This document shows positions 27,986-36,542 of a stretch of 64,000 bases of DNA, piece after piece (the stretch's first letter is position 1; every line of letters starts with the position of its first letter). Location of the stretch: assembly GCF_026262505.1 (NCBI RefSeq), contig NC_067205.1:15314001-15378000 (forward strand), given 5' to 3'. A program made the position numbers and the translations under genes. The notes beneath the pieces are model-generated. The model made no database searches, was not told the DNA's origin, and saw only the letters and a program-made list of their open reading frames with translations. Source of the DNA: Trichomonas vaginalis G3 (Eukaryota; Parabasalia; Trichomonadida; Trichomonadidae).

Positions 27986-30900
27986 TCATTGAACGCGGTA
28001 CCATGCAAATACAGTCACAAATGGTGGCATATAATCTGCACCCGAGCCTGTTGGATTTGTTGTGAAAGTATGGACATGATTTCCTCCCGGTTCAGTTGGT
28101 CGAAAAATCTTTTTTGCTGCATTGTTATAAGATGGAGATAAAACGTCATGGCCAGCTTCATACTCTGAGTTGTATAATGGGTGGTCTCTTAATGAGTGGC
28201 TATGGTCGCCAGAAAAGTTTGTCGTTCCTGTATGAGTGTGCGGTGGAAGGTTTGCTTCTTTAATTTTCTTCGAACCTCCTGTTTGCTTTGAAGAGTTAGC
28301 ACAGTATAAGAATTTATCTACAATCTGTTCCCACGTACCAAAACCTAAAACTGTTTCTGGATTTGTTGAGTTCATTGACGTATAAATAGAGCCTATAGGA
28401 TATATGGTTTCAAGAACCTGAGTCTTCATTGTTTGAAGTTCATGTTTAACATTTATAAATCCATTGCCATCTACAATATTTATATTGTTTGTTATTAAAC
28501 CATTAGGAAAAGTAGGAGGATAAATATTTTGTTCAACTAAAGGTGTACCGTCTCTTCCTGTTTTTGTTACTTCTTCAATGTATGCATTAATTTCTTTAAT
28601 CTTGATTGTTTGAAATTCTTCATATGTATGGTTCTTGTCGGCTTTACTGTCTAACATTGATGGTAGTTTGTATGCTTCAAAGTTTCTGGCATATTGATCA
28701 ATGTTCCTGCAATAGTTATCTAAATTGTTAAGAGTATCTTTTACGCTTGTACTCGGATTCTCTAAAGGTGCACTTGAACCCAAATCATAGTTCAATATTA
28801 TGTCGTCTGCTCTAACAGTAGTGAAGGATTTATGTGTATGTTCTTTGTCAGCTTTCTTATCTAACATTGCTGGTAGTTCGTATGTTTCAAAGTTTCTGGC
28901 ATGACCTTCAATGTTCATACATTTACTATTTAAGGAGTTTAGTGTATCTTTTACGCTTGTACTTGGATTCTCTAAAGGTGCACTTGAACCGAGGGTATAG
29001 TTCAATATTATGTCGTCTGCTCTAACAGTAGTGAAGGAGTTATGTGTATGTTCTTTATCTGCTTTTTTATCGAACATTGCTGGTAGTTCATGTGTTTCAA
29101 AGTTTCTGACATGACCTTCAATGTTCATACATTTACTATTTAAGGAGTTTAGTGTATCTTTTACGCTTGTACTTGGATTCTCTAAAGGTGCACTTGAACC
29201 AAGGGTATAGTTCAATATTATGTCGTCTGCTCTAACAGTAGTGAAGGATTCATGTGTATGGTTCTTGTCGGCTTTACTGTCTAATGTAGCTTGAAGTTCA
29301 TTTATATCGGAGATATTGTGTTTATGAGATTTCAAAACTTTGTTCGTTGCGTCAAGTTCAACTTTGTCAGCTTTACTTTTAATAGCATCTTCAAAAGTTA
29401 TTTTTGCCTTAACTCTCAATGTAAATCTTGGTTCAACTAATACACCGTTAACAAAGAAGTATGAAGCATAAATTTCATTGTTATAACCAAATGTTTCTTG
29501 TGCTTTACCTGTGTCATACTGTACAGTACAGTGTATGTCATAACCTTTAGCACGAATGAATTTATATCTTCTTTCATTAACATTTTTTGTCTTCGCTTCA
29601 TCACTTCGTGTTAAATATCCATGGTAGTCCGTTATAATCTGTTCGTCTGAACTTATATAATGAACATGGTTTTTATCTGCTTTTTGTGAAAGAAGTTCAA
29701 CAACTTTTGCTTCACTTATGTTACCAGTGTCACTTTCATTTATTTTTGTCAGCATTGCGTTCAAAACTTCATAAAGACTAACTACTTCTTTTGGTTCTTG
29801 AAACAATGAGTCAAAAGTCTTTCTTAACATTACATCTTCAACTGTTATGACTGAGTCAATACCTTTCTCTTTTATTGTCTTAGCTAACTGACCTAAAACA
29901 ACGAACATATAGTCTAAAATATTATCTTCAGTGTTAAACACTATACAGTTTTCACGAATTGTTGTGTTTGTTGCTGTTAAAACTTCTTTAAACTCAGGAT
30001 ATATATTCAGTAGATTTTCAACAATTGTTTGAACCACTTGTCCTCCTTCATCTAAATCTCTTGCTGCCATTAAAGGATGTAAATTAATTGGTTCAATAAT
30101 TCCGAGACGAGGGTTGTAAGCAAGTCCGTCGAACATATTTTTACGTTTGAGTGCCCAGTTAGTTAGTTTCTTTGTATTATATGTTACTTTACCCCATAAA
30201 TTTTTGAGACCGTCAAAGAAACTTCCTGTATTTCCATGTAATTTAGCAAACTCAACATAAAACTTCATGCTATCTATGCCACCAAGAAAAGCCCAGAGTG
30301 CATCTATCTCACTTTGCATGGTTATAAGAGATGCAGTTGTTACACCTGATGAAAATAAAGTAAACAACCACCCTAACCAACTCTTACCTGCTCCACTTTG
30401 TTCTACTTTCACAAAATCACTGATATGACTTTTTAAGTATTCTTTCGTAAGTAATGTGTCTCCAGGTGTAACGTCTCTAACGATATTATCTCCGTCAAAA
30501 GTCAATGTTCTAACTTGTGTCCGTGCAGCCTTTATTTTAAGGCATGCATAGTCTGGTGTTTGAGGAGCAGAAGGCTCGATGTATGTAATTTTAAAGAAAT
30601 CGTCATAATTTTTCTTAAAGGTTTCATATGTTGTTTTGAATGTATTGAACCTCATTATTATATCAAGAAGTTTTGTCAATGAGTCAGCAATTGCTTCATC
30701 TACTGTTGACGTTTTGAGTTTTATTTCTGCTGAGTCGTTTATGAATGGTACTTGACATTGAGTTGTATATGGGTCAAATCCTGTAGGACCCAAATGAAGC
30801 AAGTAGTCTAAAATATCACGAACAGACTTTGAGACAGTTGTGTCGTTCTTCATGACGATTTCACCATTTACAATGAATGGCATAGTACATGAAGTTATTT

Positions 30901-31300
30901 GTGGGTCAAAACCAGAAGGATTGAAATGAAGCATATAGTTCAGCGCCTCATACACTGACTTATACACTGTTTCATTATTTTTTGACACAATTTCACCATT
31001 TACAATGAATGGCATTGTCGAAGGAGTTGTTTTTGTATCGAACCCTGAAGGATTGAAGTTAAGAATGCTTTCAAGAGCTTCATATACAGACCTATAAACA
31101 GTTGTGTCGTTCTTCATGACAACTTCACCATTTACAATGAATGGCATAGTACATGGAGTTAAAATAGGGTCAAACTTTTCATAGTCCTTCCATGTTATAT
31201 TTCTCAGTATTTCCATCAGAAATAACAATATATTTGTCAGTAAGTGTGAGAGAGTATTGACCAAAATATAAACGTTTAGCTCTGTCAGCTTCATACGCAT
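27986..31300 (-). CDS. Giant phage-tail-fibre-like protein with collar domain
   Basis: A 1104-residue frame, by far the longest gene here. Three-part layout. Residues about 44-200 hold four copies of a unit with TMPFIVNGE(I/V)V and GFD. The middle has repeats with ADKxHTH signatures, and three close copies of FTTVRADDIILNY then LGSSAPLENPSTSVKDTL. The last 120 residues (YPIGSIYTSMNSTNPETVLG, FGTWEQIVDKFLYCANSS, LPPHTHTG, MPPFVTVFAWYRVQ) match the phage tail-collar/short-fibre tip. It probably forms trimeric fibres on the virion for attachment. The true start may be the ATG at about 31216 (MEILRNITWK). A shorter relative is at 57025. Confidence 0.8.
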   Translation of the reverse strand: MRMKLTELNVYILVNTLSHLLTNILLFLMEILRNITWKDYEKFDPILTPCTMPFIVNGEVVMKNDTTVYRSVYEALESILNFNPSGFDTKTTPSTMPFIVNGEIVSKNNETVYKSVYEALNYMLHFNPSGFDPQITSCTMPFIVNGEIVMKNDTTVSKSVRDILDYLLHLGPTGFDPYTTQCQVPFINDSAEIKLKTSTVDEAIADSLTKLLDIIMRFNTFKTTYETFKKNYDDFFKITYIEPSAPQTPDYACLKIKAARTQVRTLTFDGDNIVRDVTPGDTLLTKEYLKSHISDFVKVEQSGAGKSWLGWLFTLFSSGVTTASLITMQSEIDALWAFLGGIDSMKFYVEFAKLHGNTGSFFDGLKNLWGKVTYNTKKLTNWALKRKNMFDGLAYNPRLGIIEPINLHPLMAARDLDEGGQVVQTIVENLLNIYPEFKEVLTATNTTIRENCIVFNTEDNILDYMFVVLGQLAKTIKEKGIDSVITVEDVMLRKTFDSLFQEPKEVVSLYEVLNAMLTKINESDTGNISEAKVVELLSQKADKNHVHYISSDEQIITDYHGYLTRSDEAKTKNVNERRYKFIRAKGYDIHCTVQYDTGKAQETFGYNNEIYASYFFVNGVLVEPRFTLRVKAKITFEDAIKSKADKVELDATNKVLKSHKHNISDINELQATLDSKADKNHTHESFTTVRADDIILNYTLGSSAPLENPSTSVKDTLNSLNSKCMNIEGHVRNFETHELPAMFDKKADKEHTHNSFTTVRADDIILNYTLGSSAPLENPSTSVKDTLNSLNSKCMNIEGHARNFETYELPAMLDKKADKEHTHKSFTTVRADDIILNYDLGSSAPLENPSTSVKDTLNNLDNYCRNIDQYARNFEAYKLPSMLDSKADKNHTYEEFQTIKIKEINAYIEEVTKTGRDGTPLVEQNIYPPTFPNGLITNNINIVDGNGFINVKHELQTMKTQVLETIYPIGSIYTSMNSTNPETVLGFGTWEQIVDKFLYCANSSKQTGGSKKIKEANLPPHTHTGTTNFSGDHSHSLRDHPLYNSEYEAGHDVLSPSYNNAAKKIFRPTEPGGNHVHTFTTNPTGSGADYMPPFVTVFAWYRVQ

Positions 31301-32106
31301 ATGCAGCTATACTCATATTTTAATGAGAATAAAATGTTGTTCTATTTGCAAAGTACAGACCCAAACGAATACGGGACAGTAAAGCTACAAACAAACTTAG
31401 GTCTTCAGAATGAAGCACTTGCTTTCAGAGTTGTTGACTTCAATACTATCGCAACTTTTGTCATAACTGACGAAACAGATTTCATGGAGTTTGAAATAGA
31501 TGGAAAGAAGCACGAAATAAGATTTCACAATAATGTAGAATATAAGATGGAAACATTAGCTGGAGTGTTAAATGCTCTCATAAATACTACAATAAACAAG
31601 GATAACGAAGAAAACTTAATGAATGTTAAACTTATTGCAGGAGTTTTGAAGTTCAGTTATGCGAAGGAGTTTAAGATACAAGAATGAGTCATAGAGTACA
31701 ATTCTTTGGGTGCATACCATATGACATTTCCTTTGAAAAGTGTTGACAAAACGATTGAGATGAAATCTGTTCCATACGTATGTTATGGTAATTGTTTATA
31801 CATTGAGTCAAAAATAGCTAATGTCACAGGTATTTCAGGAGTTAATAGTAAAGGTTCAGTAGAATATAAATCTTCTGTTATGCAGTCAATTCAATGTTCA
31901 TTCCAAACGTTCCTGTCATAGCAACTCATTTAGGTAAATGGGTTCGCATTAGTCCTCATAATTTGAAAGACATGCAATTCAGACTTGTTGACTTTCAAGG
32001 AGAGCCTGTAGAACTGAAGGCACCAGTGCGAATGACTGTTGAAGTTGACTTTTTAGAAAATATTAAATGCAACAGCTTACAAGAGAACTCAGAGCTAAAA
32101 ATATAA
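31301..32106 (+). pseudogene. Structural (penton/vertex-like) gene remains (region B)
   Basis: Coding region divergent from the fibre gene. Pieces include a beta-rich N-terminal part (YGTVKLQTNLGLQNEALAFR) and a C-terminal part with LGKWVRISPHNLKDMQFRLV and then DFQGEPVELKAPVRMTVEVDF. This last phrase resembles the end of trimer-forming capsid or fibre-associated proteins of adenovirus-like elements. Broken in this copy. Position beside the fibre gene suggests a vertex component. Confidence 0.5.
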
Positions 32107-32306
32107 AGTATGAATGTTATGTATTAGGTCATGAACTTTGGTTGTTGCTGTTTGATGAAACAAATGAGTTAGTTATGTCAGTCAAGAGAACAGAAAAATA
32201 TTGTGTTAGTGAAAACTGCACCAAGTCAATAAGATTAGGTTTGCATTATGAAGATGAGTTCGATACTGTTGAAGAAGTTTTGGATAGATATTACAAATTG
32301 CTTTAA
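32067..32306 (+). CDS. Small Polinton protein
   Basis: A 79-residue protein that starts inside the end of the preceding coding region in another frame (an overlap of about 40 bases) and ends in TTAA shared with the convergent gene at 32303. Features: a basic N-terminus (QQLTRELRAKNIKYECYVLG), two Cys (YCVSENC) and an acidic C-terminus. Function unknown. Confidence 0.5.
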   Translation: MQQLTRELRAKNIKYECYVLGHELWLLLFDETNELVMSVKRTEKYCVSENCTKSIRLGLHYEDEFDTVEEVLDRYYKLL

Positions 32307-32917
32307 TTTACTAAAACATATTTCAAGCAAAGTTTATATTCTGTTGAAAGTTTTGTATACTCGTTCGAATATTTATACTTAAACTCAACTCCTGTAGTTC
32401 CTGGTGTTTCAATGATGCGGATGTTACCTATTTTCATGAATGGTGGCGTTTGACCACAGCATTCGATTTCAGGGTCGAGATAGTCAATGACACATTGTTT
32501 CCCTGTTATTCGTGAGATAACATTTTCAAGGTCCTCCTTTGTTAGAATTATTTGGTTCTTGCTTATAAGATTTACCAAAAGCTTCTTATCGTCTTTGAGT
32601 AAAATTGTTTGGTATAACTGAAGAAGGTAATGGTCTACGTTATCTGAAGGATTTGTTTGAACATTTGTGTAAGGGTTGTCGTTGGCTTCTCTTGAAAGAA
32701 TTTGGTCCAGTGGTGGATACTCTAACTTAACATCTGATGTAGCGTTAGCGTTTGAAGCTGAGTTTAAATTCACGGATTTCAGCTCTGGTTCTTTTTCTTT
32801 CAAACACTCTGAACTATAGTTCTTTATGACAATATTGTTTGTCGTTCGTGAGTCAACATTTGATGTTGGTTCAATTGGAACATTAACGGCACCAGCTAAG
32901 ATGGATTTGCTTCTCAT
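32303..32917 (-). CDS. Unknown Polinton protein, Asn/Ser-rich N-terminus
   Basis: A 204-residue complete frame. The N-terminal 90 residues are low-complexity (VNLNSASNANATSDVKLEYP), then comes a folded-looking domain (LLQLYQTILLKDDKKLLVNL to the end) with ECCGQTPPFMKIGNIRI. It is divergent from 32943 with a 25-bp spacer and convergent with 32067, sharing TTAA. Function unknown; the compact packing with structural genes suggests a virion protein. Confidence 0.5.
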   Translation of the reverse strand: MRSKSILAGAVNVPIEPTSNVDSRTTNNIVIKNYSSECLKEKEPELKSVNLNSASNANATSDVKLEYPPLDQILSREANDNPYTNVQTNPSDNVDHYLLQLYQTILLKDDKKLLVNLISKNQIILTKEDLENVISRITGKQCVIDYLDPEIECCGQTPPFMKIGNIRIIETPGTTGVEFKYKYSNEYTKLSTEYKLCLKYVLVN

Positions 32918-32942
32918 TTCATATAGAATAAAAACCTTTTAT

Positions 32943-33344
32943 ATGTATGAAATGAACAATATACTCGACAAGGGTTTGAATGTAAAGCTAACGAATGAAA
33001 ATATTGTTGAATTCACTGAGACAGGAGCTGTGTATAAAGATGTAGAACTACTGAACAAAAGAGCTAAGGGAAGAAGCAGGAACATGAACAAAGGGTGGAA
33101 GCCTATAAAAATTTATGTCAATGATGGCTCAGGAGGTTCAAACATAAAGTATGCAGAAAGTTATAGAGTTTATGCTCTCAAAGGTGAAAAGCCTTCATTT
33201 AAGAACAGCTATTCTAACGCATATCCTCAAAAGCTAACGGATGGGGAAGTGGATGATATGAATGACAGCAAAAATATTAACAGAAATGGCGACAGAGATG
33301 CATGGAATTTGTTTACCATCAGTCAATTGAAGGTTAAACTTTAA
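32943..33344 (+). CDS. Unknown Polinton protein
   Basis: A 133-residue protein from the ATG at 32943 (MYEMNNILDKGLNVKL), preferred to longer in-frame openings because those would overlap the divergent gene. A basic middle (LNKRAKGRSRNMNKGWKPIK) is followed by polar, Asn-rich sequence. It ends in TTAA that also forms the stop of the ATPase gene. Function unknown. Confidence 0.5.
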   Translation: MYEMNNILDKGLNVKLTNENIVEFTETGAVYKDVELLNKRAKGRSRNMNKGWKPIKIYVNDGSGGSNIKYAESYRVYALKGEKPSFKNSYSNAYPQKLTDGEVDDMNDSKNINRNGDRDAWNLFTISQLKVKL

Positions 33345-34228
33345 AACAATGTTGGTCGTTCCCATGGAATATTTTTGACTTTAATGGTATTAGTCATGAT
33401 ATGAATCTCAAGGTATGAACGAGGAGAGATGAGAGACTTATATGCTTCCCAAATTTCTTCAAAAGGTAATGCTATACCTGACTGTTTCCAAATGAGTTCA
33501 ATATCATAACGTGAGAAACCTTGAAAGATAACGAAGTCAGTTATGAGACGTTTTATGTTTAAAGCTAAAAACCTCCATGTTTGCATAAGTATTGCTACAG
33601 TTAAATGGTAATGTCTGACTTTAGTAATGATGTTAGCTAATGGTGAGTCTGGTTTTGACACTAAACCTTTTCCGGCGAAGTCGTCACAAACGAGCAGAGT
33701 GTTTGAAGGATATTTTTTGAAGGGGTATTTTGAAAGTTTTGATAGAATGTAGTTTGTCAGTCGTTTCATATCGTAAACTCCTGAGTATTGACGTAAGTGG
33801 TGTTTGTCAATAATTCTTTCCATCTCTTCTGAAGTCTTTTGCATTCCTGACTGTATAAATTCAACGATGGTATAATATTTCCTCTTACGTCGAATGTAAC
33901 GTTGAAGAAATTCAATGAGTTCACTGTCTGGAACTTTAACAACAGAGGCTTGAACTTTTGACATAAATGTTTTCGCTGTTGAGTCCATAGAGTCTGAAGT
34001 TGCTGATATAATGATTTGGTCATAATATGAGTCATTTCCTAAACGTTCTGTTATGAGTATATGACGAATGAGGTTAAATGTCTTACCTGAACCCATCTTT
34101 CCACAATAGAAATAAACACCATTTGAACAGAACTCATAGTCCTTACTGAAAGGAAGAATGAGAGAAGAGTTAAGTTTGTCTGTAGTTTCATTCATGTCTT
34201 CATCTACGTCATGTATTAAATGCTTCAT
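33341..34228 (-). CDS. Genome-packaging ATPase, FtsK/HerA (A32-like)
   Basis: A 295-residue ATPase that would pump element DNA into capsids. Walker A is GKMGSGKT (residues 43-50) and Walker B is NTLLVCDDFAG (176-186). A downstream LTVAILMQTWRFLALNIK stretch fits the sensor/arginine region of A32-type ATPases (poxvirus A32, adenovirus IVa2 neighbours, Polinton ATPase). Length is typical for Polintons. The frame is complete. It is divergent from the penton-like gene at 34245, with only 16 bp between their start codons. Confidence 0.9.
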   Translation of the reverse strand: MKHLIHDVDEDMNETTDKLNSSLILPFSKDYEFCSNGVYFYCGKMGSGKTFNLIRHILITERLGNDSYYDQIIISATSDSMDSTAKTFMSKVQASVVKVPDSELIEFLQRYIRRKRKYYTIVEFIQSGMQKTSEEMERIIDKHHLRQYSGVYDMKRLTNYILSKLSKYPFKKYPSNTLLVCDDFAGKGLVSKPDSPLANIITKVRHYHLTVAILMQTWRFLALNIKRLITDFVIFQGFSRYDIELIWKQSGIALPFEEIWEAYKSLISPRSYLEIHIMTNTIKVKNIPWERPTLF

Positions 34229-34244
34229 TTTATCTCCATTAAAA
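34229..34244. promoter_or_regulatory. 16-bp bidirectional promoter spacer
   Basis: TTTATCTCCATTAAAA is all that separates the ATGs of the ATPase (minus) and the penton-like gene (plus). The T-run/ATCT on one side and AAAA on the other resemble the spacers at 57007-57024 and 59247-59263. Confidence 0.65.
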
Positions 34245-35108
34245 ATGCAAGTCAGAAATATTCAGAACATAGCACCGAGTCTAACTGACAAGAGTATAAA
34301 GATATACTATGAACACGTTATGATGAAACCTACCAAAATTCAAGAAAGTCAGTATACTTATGAATATCCAAGACACTGGGTAGAGTATGTAGGAGGTGAG
34401 AAAGCTATTGAAATCAGACAGGTTCGAAGTATTCCAGCAGGAAGAACAATATTATTGAAGAACTTTAATGTTTTGAGATATAATGATGAAACAAAGAAGC
34501 AAGATAGTTTCCCTGTTGCTGTGTATGTGAACTTAGATACAGGAGATGACATGAAAGTTTTTAATACAAAGCTTCAAACGGTAGTGAGAGAACAACTGAC
34601 TGCGGAAGGACATCCATTACCTTCAGAAGTTACCATAGCATATAATTTTGAAACAAACTCAATAGATTTTAAAGTCGTCTCTGCAAAGAAGTCAGGTTTT
34701 ACATTTAATGAAGCAGATGTATATTCGAATGAAAACTTCAAAGCTATTGCATGGTTAGATAATGACGATTGCTTTAAGAAAATATTTAAATTCAGTGACT
34801 CAACGATGTCAATAGATGACCTTCGTGGAATGTTACCATCGACGTTTACAGTAGAAGGTTCAGCAGGATTGCTTACAAGATTGTCAATTGGTGGTATTTG
34901 GTCTCGTGAGAACATTGTTATAAAATCCAGTATAAGTGAATTTGCTGAAGAATCTATATTATGTCTTTCAAACTACATGTATTCGCCGCCGAAGCATTAT
35001 AGTATAACAAACTTTGTCAGTAAGTTTAACATAAGACTTGTCGAACCTTCTTCAATGAAAGATGTTGTGCTACCCAAAGATGGAAAGGATGGACTCATTA
35101 TTGAATGA
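34245..35108 (+). CDS. Penton-like minor capsid protein (putative)
   Basis: A 287-residue, beta-rich protein from the ATG at 34245. It resembles the 282-residue gene at 56158 of the second element in length and in order of motifs: an N-terminal (Y/D)EYPRHW-type phrase, EKAIEIRQVRSIP, then a long beta-rich stretch ending in aromatic/hydrophobic strands. Polintons encode a single-jelly-roll penton of about this size next to the ATPase, which supports the call. No search was run, so another minor structural protein is possible. Confidence 0.6.
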   Translation: MQVRNIQNIAPSLTDKSIKIYYEHVMMKPTKIQESQYTYEYPRHWVEYVGGEKAIEIRQVRSIPAGRTILLKNFNVLRYNDETKKQDSFPVAVYVNLDTGDDMKVFNTKLQTVVREQLTAEGHPLPSEVTIAYNFETNSIDFKVVSAKKSGFTFNEADVYSNENFKAIAWLDNDDCFKKIFKFSDSTMSIDDLRGMLPSTFTVEGSAGLLTRLSIGGIWSRENIVIKSSISEFAEESILCLSNYMYSPPKHYSITNFVSKFNIRLVEPSSMKDVVLPKDGKDGLIIE

Positions 35109-35125
35109 TTTTAATTGCATATTAA

Positions 35126-35350
35126 ATGAGCTTGTTCTTGAAGGTCATTCATGATGAAATAACTGTTGTAGAAGATGTTAGCAATTGTTCAGACATTTTG
35201 AAGCGTATAGATGATATAAGAAAGAAGTTAGATAGACCGCAAAGCGGTGAGGGCGAAGCCCGTGAGAACGCTTATGTTTCATTGACTTTCTCCAGTAACG
35301 AGAACTTTTATGAGATAATATTGAAGAGAGATGATTTTAATATGGTGTAA
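35126..35350 (+). CDS. Small Polinton protein with in-frame mini-repeat
   Basis: A 74-residue protein starting 17 bases after the penton-like gene and followed directly by the next ATG at 35351. Residues 37-46 (RPQSGEGEAR) come from the GC-rich mini-repeat (35236-35263). The rest is acidic with a helical segment (CSDILKRIDDIRKKLD). Function unknown. Confidence 0.5.
   Translation: MSLFLKVIHDEITVVEDVSNCSDILKRIDDIRKKLDRPQSGEGEARENAYVSLTFSSNENFYEIILKRDDFNMV
35236..35263. repeat. GC-rich mini-repeat inside a gene (copy 5)
   Basis: GACCGCAAAGCGGTGAGGGC then GAAGCCC, in frame in the gene at 35126-35350. Confidence 0.6.
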
Positions 35351-35878
35351 ATGGTAGCTTGGGCAGCTTTAGGCGCAATGGGAACAAAAGCATTAGCATT
35401 TGGAGCAAAAGCACTTGGAGCTTATGACGCAGTAAATAAAATGAGTGGAGGAAGGGTTTCGAAGACATTAGATGCAAATAAAGGGAAGATTGGAGGCTGG
35501 GTTGCAAAGAAGTTAAGATTAAATAAAATAGGGCTCATAAATAAAGCATCCAATTTGGTTGCGACTGAGTCAGAAAATGCTTTAGGAAAGGACGATGAGT
35601 TTGCAAAACACGCAAAAGACTTTAATGACCAGATGAAAGGTGAAACAATGCATTTAAATAGATTCGATGGAACTAAAGAAAATGTTTCTTCTCCACCAGT
35701 AGTTCTTCCGTATGGTCCCTATGGAATGTATGGAAACCCTTATGAACGACCATTTGACCCATTGACTGGTGGAAGTAACTGGTATCATTATGGACGAAGA
35801 AGAAAGACAGTCAAGTTGGAGACAGACGTGAAGAAAGCAACTAAAAAGAAACCAAGGAAGAGAGTTATAAAGCAATGA
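35351..35878 (+). CDS. Small virion-like protein, hydrophobic N-terminus, basic tail
   Basis: A 175-residue protein. The N-terminal 25 residues are Ala/Gly-rich and amphipathic (MVAWAALGAMGTKALAFGAK), the middle is polar, and the C-terminus is basic (YGRRRKTVKLETDVKKATKK, then KPRKRVIKQ). The layout recalls adenovirus-type membrane-active or core proteins; the genes at 55911 and 59264 of the second element have a similar start (MGFFSS..., MGLFGA...). Its last codons fall inside the right inverted repeat. Function inferred only from composition. Confidence 0.55.
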   Translation: MVAWAALGAMGTKALAFGAKALGAYDAVNKMSGGRVSKTLDANKGKIGGWVAKKLRLNKIGLINKASNLVATESENALGKDDEFAKHAKDFNDQMKGETMHLNRFDGTKENVSSPPVVLPYGPYGMYGNPYERPFDPLTGGSNWYHYGRRRKTVKLETDVKKATKKKPRKRVIKQ

Positions 35879-35911
35879 ATTCAACAGGGTGAAAAAACAG
35901 GTGAAAAAAGA

Positions 35912-35925
35912 GGTGAGATCTCACC
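35912..35925. promoter_or_regulatory. 14-bp palindrome GGTGAGATCTCACC (site 4)
   Basis: Mirror copy of site 1, in the right inverted repeat. Confidence 0.7.
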
Positions 35926-36033
35926 ACTTCACCTAAATTTATTTTTGTGCTATGTTTTCATACGTGTGAGGGTGGTGATATCATTAATTTTTAAGTTTAT
36001 TTTTTATTTTACTGAAATTTTTATTTGGATGTA

Positions 36034-36318
36034 AATGACAGAACAAAAGCAACTCATTCAATTCCACAGTATAACAAACATACATTTAAACATTTATTCT
36101 TCCTTCCTGAGCATAACATGTTCTTTCAAATACATCCGAGACCAGTTGACTTTTCATTGACTGTGTATAAAGATAGAAATAGTTATATCATTAAACCATA
36201 CGATGACGAAGGTAAGTTATGTAAATTGTACGTTAAGAAGTTAGAGAAAGTTTATGGCTTCAAGTATGACTACAATAGGGTTAACACTGATGATGAAGAT
36301 ATTGAGGAAAATTTATGA
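36034..36318 (+). CDS. Inverted-repeat small protein, second copy
   Basis: Mirror copy of the gene at 14858-15142, almost identical in DNA, with the same TTTTTATTTGGATGTAA leader before the ATG. Whether both copies are expressed cannot be seen. As a duplicate inside a homogenising repeat it should evolve in concert with the left copy. Confidence 0.5.
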   Translation, partial: NDRTKATHSIPQYNKHTFKHLFFLPEHNMFFQIHPRPVDFSLTVYKDRNSYIIKPYDDEGKLCKLYVKKLEKVYGFKYDYNRVNTDDEDIEENL

Positions 36319-36542
36319 GAACATTAGTGAAGTCGTTAGTGAGAACGATAGTGAGAACGTTTATTTTTTACATTAGTGAGTTCGTTAGTGAAGTGGTTGG
36401 CGGCTTTGTAAATATTTAAGGTTAAATTAGTTTTTGCGTTCATGTTGTAAAATATACGTTAACGGTTTTGTAAAGTGTCAAATTCACAAGTATTGGGTAA
36501 GGTGGAACGCAGTGCCGCCGTACCCATGACTTGTATACTAAC

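Larger units (their letters stand above)
35854..36542. repeat. Polinton 1 right terminal inverted repeat, inner part
   Basis: Inverted, nearly identical counterpart of 14696-15324. It carries the palindrome at 35912 and the second copy of the small terminal gene. Confidence 0.9.
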
